DNA of 41,889 bases from an uncultured Clostridia bacterium (lineage in GTDB: Bacteria > Bacillota > Clostridia > Oscillospirales > Ruminococcaceae), in assembly GCA_947625195.1 (NCBI GenBank), contig CANQNK010000003.1, forward strand, positions 1-41,889. The letters run 5' to 3'. The position numbers and the translations under genes were made by a program. Below are positions 36,504 to 41,889 of the stretch, piece after piece. Within the stretch, counting starts at the first letter, position 1, and each line of letters opens with the position of its first letter. Below the pieces are notes generated by a model. It did not search any database. It was not told the DNA's origin and worked only from the letters and a program-made list of their open reading frames with translations.

Positions 36504-36532
36504 ATAATATCACAAGAAGTCCTATTTGTCAA
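36504..36532 (-). promoter_or_regulatory. rpmG–secE–nusG operon promoter
   Basis: On the minus strand TTGACA (36527–36532) and TATTAT (36504–36509) are separated by 17 bp, about 170 bp upstream of rpmG. Confidence 0.75.
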
Positions 36533-36569
36533 GGGCTTTGGCAAAAATTTTTGTATTCTTTTCCGATTT

Positions 36570-36616
36570 TTATCAAAAACAAATACGCCCCTGCTTCAAA
36601 ACGCGACAGGGGTGTA
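36570..36616 (-). terminator. mgsA terminator
   Basis: On the minus strand TACACCCCTG and CAGGGGCGTA form a 10-bp stem with one wobble, followed by TTTGTTTTTG. It lies about 45 bp after the mgsA stop. Confidence 0.8.
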
Positions 36617-36662
36617 TCCGAATCAATTTAAGGACGAATTAAATTGTTGATATCTGGTAATA

Positions 36663-37067
36663 TTATATCGTTGGATTGACGATCTCTCGCCAATCGAGGT
36701 CTCCGCGGTCAAGCGCGTGAATAAGCGCCTCCGCCGTGGCAACGTTTGTTGCAACCGGTATGTTGTGCACATCGCACAGGCGAAGAAGATTCATATCATT
36801 AGGCTCGTGCGGCTTTGGCGTAATGGGATCCCTGAAAAACATAAGCAGATCTATTTCATTGCAGGCAATTCTTGACGCTATCTGTTCGTCGCCGCCCTGT
36901 GAGCCGCTTAAGTATTTTTGAATTTTCAGTCCGGTTGCTTCTCCTACTTGCTTTCCGGTTGTTCCTGTGGCACAAAGATTGTGCCTGCTCAGAATTCCGC
37001 AGTAGGCAATACAAAATTGTATCATTAGTTCTTTTTTTGAGTCGTGTGCGATTAGTGCGATGTTCAA
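36663..37067 (-). CDS. mgsA: methylglyoxal synthase
   Basis: The 134-residue enzyme converts dihydroxyacetone phosphate to methylglyoxal and phosphate, a bypass of lower glycolysis. It shows the N-terminal ALIAHDSKK, the phosphate loop TGTTGKQ, SGSQGGDEQI and the catalytic FFRDPITPKPHEPD-like segment (here HEPND). Length fits (about 130–150). It begins with TTG preceded by GGGAGGGA at 8 nt; there is no ATG nearby. It has its own terminator. Confidence 0.95.
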   Translation of the reverse strand: MNIALIAHDSKKELMIQFCIAYCGILSRHNLCATGTTGKQVGEATGLKIQKYLSGSQGGDEQIASRIACNEIDLLMFFRDPITPKPHEPNDMNLLRLCDVHNIPVATNVATAEALIHALDRGDLDWREIVNPTI

Positions 37068-37281
37068 TACAATTCCCTCCCATTATAACTAAAACAGATG
37101 GTAAGTTTTCTGCTGTTCTGACGTAACTTTATTTTAACATATAATTCACGATTTGAAAAGAGTTTTTTTGGATATAAAAAAATATTTGTCAATTATTATA
37201 ATCTAAAATACCTTTTATTAGTCAGTTTATACAAAGAAATTTGTCAAATAAAGCGTTTTGATTTAAAATGAGAAAGTAAAA

Positions 37282-37313
37282 CCGCCGGAGTAGACATTTG
37301 TCTACTCCGGCGG
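37282..37313 (-). terminator. thiT terminator, 15-bp perfect hairpin
   Basis: CCGCCGGAGTAGACA is followed after 2 nt by its exact reverse complement, then TTTTACTTT on the minus strand. It lies about 20 bp beyond the thiT stop. Confidence 0.85.
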
Positions 37314-37332
37314 CAAGCGTTTTCAAATAAAA

Positions 37333-38334
37333 TTATTTATCTGTTGATTTTTTATAAAGACTATCTGAAAATGCTATAAGCAAAACAGAAATAACGATCA
37401 GAATGATAAATAAATATACTCCGATACCAATAAATTGTGCAATATTACCGATTATCATATCTATAATGACATAAGCAACCGGAACAAGTGAGCACACATT
37501 AAGCAGAATGGATATGGTTTTAGACGGAAGACTTATTGCTGAGGATATAAATGCTGTTAACGCTAATACAGCTGATATTGAAAAGGATATGATGTATTTA
37601 AATGTACCGTCCGCTTCTTGTGATACTAAAGAAATAAAATTGACGCTGCCCAAAGATTTTATTGTTATTACCGGGCATAGCAGTAATACGAAAATAGAAA
37701 CAAATGAGATACAACCGGCAATTATTCTTATAGGATTACGTTTTGCACTGGTTCTGCTCCGTCTAACCAGATTTGGACTTTGTAGGTCTAAGGACGTTGC
37801 AAGCGCAACTACTCCGATAACGGAAATTATACACTCAAACAGCATATAAAAACCGTTGTAGCTAAGGCTGTATATCCATACCGATTTCCAGCCGTCCGCA
37901 TATTCGCCCCAGATAGTAACTCCCGAGATAAAATGGCACAGCAACCGAAGAGCAGAAGCAATTACTGCTCCCAAACCTATTGCCACAGTCTGCTGTTTGA
38001 TCGCCTTTCTTAAAACAGCACCGCCTATTCCCAAGACCGCAAAAGCTATGACATAGTCAAATAGGATAAGAATTATATACGAGACTATTCCCTTGACATA
38101 TGCAAAGTTTCCCAATCCCTGCAAAAACATTTGCAGAAGTCCGTGTACAATTCCGGAAAAAGCTCCCCACTTTATACCGTGGCGATAACCTATAACTATT
38201 ATAGGTACCTGACTGAAGGCGGTTATTGATCCGCCCATAGGGGCTTGGAAAATAGTTATGTAGGACAGCACGGTAGAAAGCGCTATCATTACTGCACATT
38301 CTACGAGCTTTAACAACGTTTTTGTGTTTTGCAT
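37333..38334 (-). CDS. thiT: ThiT-type thiamine ECF transporter subunit with extra C-terminal membrane domain
   Basis: Residues 1–185 match ThiT, the substrate-binding S component for thiamine. By spacing to L. lactis ThiT (positions from memory), the thiamine contacts appear as His134, Trp142, Tyr155 and Asn160, with Tyr94 and Asp93 (Asp for Glu). Residues about 190–333 add a hydrophilic linker and roughly four more spans that ThiT normally lacks. A TPP riboswitch upstream supports the assignment. The ATG at 38334 follows AAAGGAG by about 11 nt; a TTG at 38340 is possible. The ECF energising subunits are not in the window. Confidence 0.85.
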   Translation of the reverse strand: MQNTKTLLKLVECAVMIALSTVLSYITIFQAPMGGSITAFSQVPIIVIGYRHGIKWGAFSGIVHGLLQMFLQGLGNFAYVKGIVSYIILILFDYVIAFAVLGIGGAVLRKAIKQQTVAIGLGAVIASALRLLCHFISGVTIWGEYADGWKSVWIYSLSYNGFYMLFECIISVIGVVALATSLDLQSPNLVRRSRTSAKRNPIRIIAGCISFVSIFVLLLCPVITIKSLGSVNFISLVSQEADGTFKYIISFSISAVLALTAFISSAISLPSKTISILLNVCSLVPVAYVIIDMIIGNIAQFIGIGVYLFIILIVISVLLIAFSDSLYKKSTDK

Positions 38335-38370
38335 TTTCAAAACAACTCCTTTTTAAATATTACTGAATAG

Positions 38371-38404
38371 AAAAGCGCCCTGAAAGCAAAACTTACAGGA
38401 CGCA
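38371..38404 (-). terminator. expression-platform terminator of the TPP riboswitch
   Basis: On the minus strand GCGTCCTG pairs with CAGGGCGC (one G–U), followed by TTTTC. It stands between the aptamer and thiT and is the likely ligand-controlled terminator. Confidence 0.7.
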
Positions 38405-38440
38405 GAAATTTTTATAAAATATCAACTAAACACGATATTC

Positions 38441-38518
38441 GTTTTCCTACGCCGGCATTATCCGTATCAGGTTATGTGGGTCGAGGTCGAACCTCCTCTC
38501 AGCAAAAAGCTCCCCTAT
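38441..38518 (-). promoter_or_regulatory. TPP riboswitch (THI element)
   Basis: On the minus strand the conserved aptamer blocks appear in order: GGGGAGC, TGCTGAGAGG, GACC, then CCTGATACGGATAATGCC and GGCGTAGGAAA. Binding of thiamine pyrophosphate would favour the downstream terminator and switch off thiT. Confidence 0.95.
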
Positions 38519-38531
38519 TCAGTTACTAATT

Positions 38532-38560
38532 ATAATATCATCTTTCTTATGAATTGTCAA
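38532..38560 (-). promoter_or_regulatory. thiT promoter
   Basis: On the minus strand TTGACA (38555–38560) and TATTAT (38532–38537) are separated by 17 bp, placing the start just before the TPP aptamer. Confidence 0.75.
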
Positions 38561-38599
38561 TAAGTGCCGCTTTATTTGTGTAAATAAGTTAAATAATCT

Positions 38600-38628
38600 T
38601 TGACAAACGCCGAAAAAGCGTGTATAAT
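38600..38628 (+). promoter_or_regulatory. hisS promoter
   Basis: TTGACA (38600–38605) and TATAAT (38623–38628) with 17 bp between them. The start near 38635 excludes the upstream in-frame ATG at 38620 and leaves a leader of about 33 nt with no T-box. Confidence 0.85.
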
Positions 38629-38667
38629 AAAAACATCTATATGTTCTTTGAAAGGATTGACTGCAAA

Positions 38668-39981
38668 ATGGCAGAGCCGAGCATTAAAAGACCTAAGGGA
38701 ACTCAGGACATAACTCCCAAAGAGGTCAATAAGTGGCAAACGGTAGAAGTAGCTTGTAAAACTACGGCCGAGGACTATGGATTTTCTGAGATTCGCACAC
38801 CTACCTTTGAGGACACGAAGCTCTTTGTCAGGTCTGTCGGAGATGCTACCGATGTGGTTCAAAAGGAGATGTACACGGTTACATCTAAGGGGGATTCTGA
38901 GTTTACTCTAAAACCCGAGGGAACCGCCGGAGTGATAAGGGCCGTTATCGAAAACGGTATGCTGAACGAGGCTTTTCCGCAAAAGCTGTTTTATTTGACT
39001 CAGTGTTTCAGGCACGAAAAACCACAGGCAGGACGCTTAAGAGAGTTTCATCAGTTCGGCTGTGAAATAATAGGTACAAAAAGTCCCGCAGCAGATGCCG
39101 ACCTTATAATGCTTGCCGCAGATGTTCTTGAAAGAATAGGTATTGTTGAAACAAAGCTCAATATAAACTCAATAGGCTGCCCTAATTGCCGGGCGGAATA
39201 TATAAAAGCGTTAAGGGAATATTTTTCTCAATACACCGATACTCTCTGTGAAACCTGTATCTCAAGGCTTGAGAAAAATCCGATGAGAATACTTGACTGC
39301 AAGTCGCCGATATGCTCTGAGGTCGCAAAGAATGCGCCTGTGATACTCGATTATCTGTGCGATGAGTGCAAGGAGCATTTTGATGCGCTCAAAGGCATTT
39401 TAGACGCTATGGAGATTGAATATCGCGTAAACCCGCGAATAGTAAGAGGTCTTGACTATTATACAAAAACGGTGTTTGAGTTTATCTGTGACAACATAGG
39501 CGCACAGGCAACTGTATGCGGAGGCGGAAGATACGACGGCCTTATACGAGAGCTTGGCGGAGCGGATACGCCTGCGCTTGGCTTTGCAATGGGAATTGAG
39601 CGGCTTTTGATTGCGGCAAAACGCGGCAGAGCAGAGTTTATTGATCGCGCAAGCTGTGACATCTATCTTGCTTCAATAGGACAAGACGCTTTGCTGAAAA
39701 CCGCTCAGCTTGCAAGAAGTGTGAGAGATATTGGATTTATCGCGGAGTATGACATTGTCGGAAGAAGCTTAAACGCTCAGATGAAGTACGCCAACAAAAT
39801 AAAAGCAAAGTTTTCTGCCGTAATAGGCGATGACGATATTAAAAAAGGCATAATCAAAGTAAAAAATATGGAGACGGGAAAAATTGATAATCTCAGGCTT
39901 GACGACAGCTTTGCAGAAAAATTCGGCGACATTCTTACCGATTATATTCTGAACGATGATTTAGATTTTGACTGCTTATAA
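38668..39981 (+). CDS. hisS: histidyl-tRNA synthetase
   Basis: The 437-residue class II synthetase begins MAEPSIKRPKGTQDITP. Motif 2 is FRHEKPQAGRLREFHQFGCE, and the histidine-specific loops RGLDYYTKTVFE and GGGRYDGL are intact; a C-terminal anticodon-binding domain follows. AAAGGA lies 11 nt before the ATG at 38668. It is first in an apparent hisS–membrane protein–aspS operon. Confidence 0.97.
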   Translation: MAEPSIKRPKGTQDITPKEVNKWQTVEVACKTTAEDYGFSEIRTPTFEDTKLFVRSVGDATDVVQKEMYTVTSKGDSEFTLKPEGTAGVIRAVIENGMLNEAFPQKLFYLTQCFRHEKPQAGRLREFHQFGCEIIGTKSPAADADLIMLAADVLERIGIVETKLNINSIGCPNCRAEYIKALREYFSQYTDTLCETCISRLEKNPMRILDCKSPICSEVAKNAPVILDYLCDECKEHFDALKGILDAMEIEYRVNPRIVRGLDYYTKTVFEFICDNIGAQATVCGGGRYDGLIRELGGADTPALGFAMGIERLLIAAKRGRAEFIDRASCDIYLASIGQDALLKTAQLARSVRDIGFIAEYDIVGRSLNAQMKYANKIKAKFSAVIGDDDIKKGIIKVKNMETGKIDNLRLDDSFAEKFGDILTDYILNDDLDFDCL

Positions 39982-39997
39982 GCATCTGGAGAGAGAT

Positions 39998-40483
39998 ATG
40001 TTTATTGTTTTACCTAAAAAACACCGCTTTTTTGTTAAATGCACAGAGGAGCGCTTTAAACAAAAATTCTCCGAGAAGGTGCCCAAGCTAAACTTTAACG
40101 AGCTGAGAAGGGACTGGCTTATGACGCCGGTGTTTTACGGCACGGTTAAAGACAACAGGCTGACGGTGCATCACCACGCCGCAAGGAAAAGAGACCTTGA
40201 TTCGGTTTACTTTTCGGGAGCCATAAAACCCTCTATGCAAGGCGTTACCGTTGAGGGCAGATTTCAGCGCAGCGCAAAAAACACGGTCATGGCAATAGCG
40301 ATACTTATACTGTGGGTGATTATCACAGTGTGCTGCTTTACGCAGAATGTCTTCGGGGGCTTTGTGTGCGTGGCACTGACTTCTTTGTGCTTTTGGCTGT
40401 TTTTCTGGGACGAGGGGAAAATCGACATAATAAAATCGTATCTTGATTCTATTACCGATGAAATAAATAATGACAGGAGTTAA
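39998..40483 (+). CDS. two-span membrane protein between hisS and aspS
   Basis: A 161-residue protein with a basic N-terminal cytoplasmic part (about 1–95), two adjacent membrane spans (about 97–137) and a short acidic tail. The N-terminal region is rich in His, Arg and Lys; I recognise no domain. GGAGAGAT precedes the ATG at 39998. It starts 16 bp after hisS and ends 5 bp before aspS, so it is co-transcribed with both. It is architecturally similar to the gyrB–gyrA interval protein, but no sequence relation is obvious. Confidence 0.75.
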   Translation: MFIVLPKKHRFFVKCTEERFKQKFSEKVPKLNFNELRRDWLMTPVFYGTVKDNRLTVHHHAARKRDLDSVYFSGAIKPSMQGVTVEGRFQRSAKNTVMAIAILILWVIITVCCFTQNVFGGFVCVALTSLCFWLFFWDEGKIDIIKSYLDSITDEINNDRS

Positions 40484-40488
40484 TTTTT

Positions 40489-41889
40489 ATGCTTGACAGT
40501 ATGAACGGACTTAAAAGAACCCATTACTGCGGTGAGGTTTTATGCGAGGCGGACGAGGTCACAGTAGGAGGCTTTGTTCAAAAGATAAGGGACCTTGGCA
40601 ATCTCATTTTTATTGACCTTCGTGACCGCACGGGTATTGTTCAGCTTTCATTCAATGACGCCACAGACAAAGAAGTTTTTATAAAAGCTCAGAGCGTAAG
40701 GGCGGAGTATGTTCTTATGGCAAAGGGCAGAGCGGTAAAAAGAGAGAATGTAAACACCGAGATAAAAACAGGAGCATATGAAATAATCGTCAGCGACTTG
40801 AGAATCCTGTCGGTTGCCCAGACGCCGCCTTTTGAGGTGTCATCCTCTGAAAAGGTAAACGATGAGCTAAGGTTAAGATACAGATATCTTGATCTGAGAA
40901 ATCCAAAGCTTCAGAAAAACATAATTATGCGGCATAATGTTGCCCGAGCGGCAAGAGAGTTTTTCTATCAAAACGGATTTTTGGAGATCGAAACGCCTAT
41001 GCTTATGAAATCTACTCCGGAGGGAGCGAGAGACTATCTTGTGCCCTCGAGAATTCACGAGGGTAAGTTTTACGCTCTGCCGCAGTCGCCTCAGATATAC
41101 AAGCAGCTTTTGATGATATCCGGTTTTGACAGGTATGTTCAGCTTGCAAGGTGCTTCAGAGACGAGGACCTAAGAGCCGACAGACAGCCTGAATTTACGC
41201 AGATAGACCTTGAGATGTCCTTCGTTGACGTTGAGGAGCTTATTGAAACGGGCGAAAGAATGCTTGCTCACATTTTTAAACAAACGCTCGGAATCGACGT
41301 GCCGCTTCCTATGCCGAGGCTGACATTCAAAGAGGCTGTTGAGCGCTACGGCTCGGACAAGCCGGATACCCGCTTTGGTATGGAGATAAAAGACATTTCA
41401 CAGACGGTGAAAGACATAGACTTTGTTGTGTTTAAATCCGCTTTGGAATCGGGCGGAAGCGTAAGGGCGATAGTTGTCCCAAACGGCGCTAAGATATACA
41501 CAAGAAAGGAAATAGACAAGCTCACCGAGCAAGCAAAGGGGATAGGCGCAAAGGGGCTTGCTTATATTCGTCTGACCGATGACGGAGCAAATTGCTCGTT
41601 CAAAAAGTTCTTAAAGGACTCAGAGCTTGATAAGATACTGAGCGCTTTAAACGCTAAAACAGGAGACGTTGTTTTGATAGTTGCGGACAAGGACAAAACG
41701 GTGCTTTCCGTTTTGGGCGCGCTAAGACTTGCGGCTGCAAGAAAGCTTGACATTATCCCGGACACATACAACTTTGCGGTAATTACCGAGATGCCGTTTT
41801 TTGAGCTTGACGAGGATACCGGAAAGTGGGTAGCTATGCACCACCCGTTTACAATGCCGATGAGCGAGTGCCTTGATATTCTTGAAAGC
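40489..41889 (+). CDS. aspS: aspartyl-tRNA synthetase, truncated by the window edge
   Basis: The first 467 residues of an expected ~590. An N-terminal OB fold (about 1–105, VGGFVQKIRDLGNLIFIDLRD) binds the anticodon. Then come the catalytic motif 1 region, motif 2 RCFRDEDLRADRQPEFTQID, and most of the bacterial GAD insertion domain (about 275–410). Sequence resumes the active-site core with HHPFTMP at the edge. AGGAG precedes the ATG. Whether it is discriminating or non-discriminating cannot be told. Confidence 0.96.
   Translation, partial: MLDSMNGLKRTHYCGEVLCEADEVTVGGFVQKIRDLGNLIFIDLRDRTGIVQLSFNDATDKEVFIKAQSVRAEYVLMAKGRAVKRENVNTEIKTGAYEIIVSDLRILSVAQTPPFEVSSSEKVNDELRLRYRYLDLRNPKLQKNIIMRHNVARAAREFFYQNGFLEIETPMLMKSTPEGARDYLVPSRIHEGKFYALPQSPQIYKQLLMISGFDRYVQLARCFRDEDLRADRQPEFTQIDLEMSFVDVEELIETGERMLAHIFKQTLGIDVPLPMPRLTFKEAVERYGSDKPDTRFGMEIKDISQTVKDIDFVVFKSALESGGSVRAIVVPNGAKIYTRKEIDKLTEQAKGIGAKGLAYIRLTDDGANCSFKKFLKDSELDKILSALNAKTGDVVLIVADKDKTVLSVLGALRLAAARKLDIIPDTYNFAVITEMPFFELDEDTGKWVAMHHPFTMPMSECLDILES

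Larger units (their letters stand above)
36334..36662 (-). other. rpmG leader and mgsA–rpmG gap
   Basis: This 329-bp stretch holds, in transcription order, the mgsA terminator, the rpmG promoter, a hairpin at the 5' end of the transcript and a GC-richer 140-nt leader with the possible small frame. I see no other gene. Confidence 0.6.

Noticed and set aside
38629..38667. T-box or other aminoacyl-tRNA leader upstream of hisS
   Set aside because: The leader between the consensus promoter and the ATG is only about 33 nt, too short for a T-box.

Overview
The window is a replication-origin neighbourhood of a low-to-mid GC Firmicutes chromosome, most likely a gut-type Clostridia of the Oscillospiraceae/Ruminococcaceae sort. 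The gene order rpmH–dnaA–dnaN–S4–recF–remB–gyrB–gyrA to the right, and rnpA–yidD–yidC–jag–mnmE…mnmG–rsmG–noc–parA–parB to the left, is the classic Firmicutes arrangement. Genes left of dnaA run leftward and the dnaA–gyrA block runs rightward, as expected for a bidirectional origin. The family-level placement is an inference from gene content; no rRNA is present.

Left edge (1–2700): the N-terminal 597 codons of a secreted, repeat-containing protein with Pro/Thr/Glu linkers that runs off the window, then a tRNA-Thr(CGU) followed by a striking array of three 129-bp units. Each unit carries a 5'-truncated, hairpin-interrupted copy of the tRNA plus a copy of its terminator. Region 2.7–10 kb (all minus): rsmG, noc, parA, a large membrane protein, parB and serS, with three near-perfect parS sites between parA and noc. 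Region 10.2–20.3 kb: a nitroreductase (plus strand), a PnuC transporter ORF that runs in frame without a stop into mnmG, a LytTR response regulator, a MerR regulator/lipoprotein pair, then mnmE, jag, yidC, yidD, rnpA and rpmH.

Centre (20.3–31 kb): rpmH and dnaA are divergent. DnaA has an unusual DNA-recognition motif (RNHAT where RDHTT is normal), and the 408-bp dnaA–dnaN gap lacks canonical TTATCCACA boxes. It instead carries several copies of TT(A/T)TAAACA, one more of which sits directly before the dnaA start codon. This looks like a co-evolved, non-canonical DnaA/origin pair and is the strongest candidate for something undescribed. dnaN, an S4 protein, recF, remB and gyrB follow, then a small membrane protein and gyrA.

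Right part (31–41.9 kb): a GntR–lipoprotein–ABC transporter operon with a palindromic operator on its promoter; the rpmG–secE–nusG–rplK–rplA operon with structured leaders; methylglyoxal synthase; a TPP-riboswitch-controlled ThiT-type thiamine transporter with an extra membrane domain; and, rightward, hisS, a small membrane protein and a truncated aspS. Most of the window is core replication, segregation, translation and membrane-insertion machinery, with small accessory modules between.
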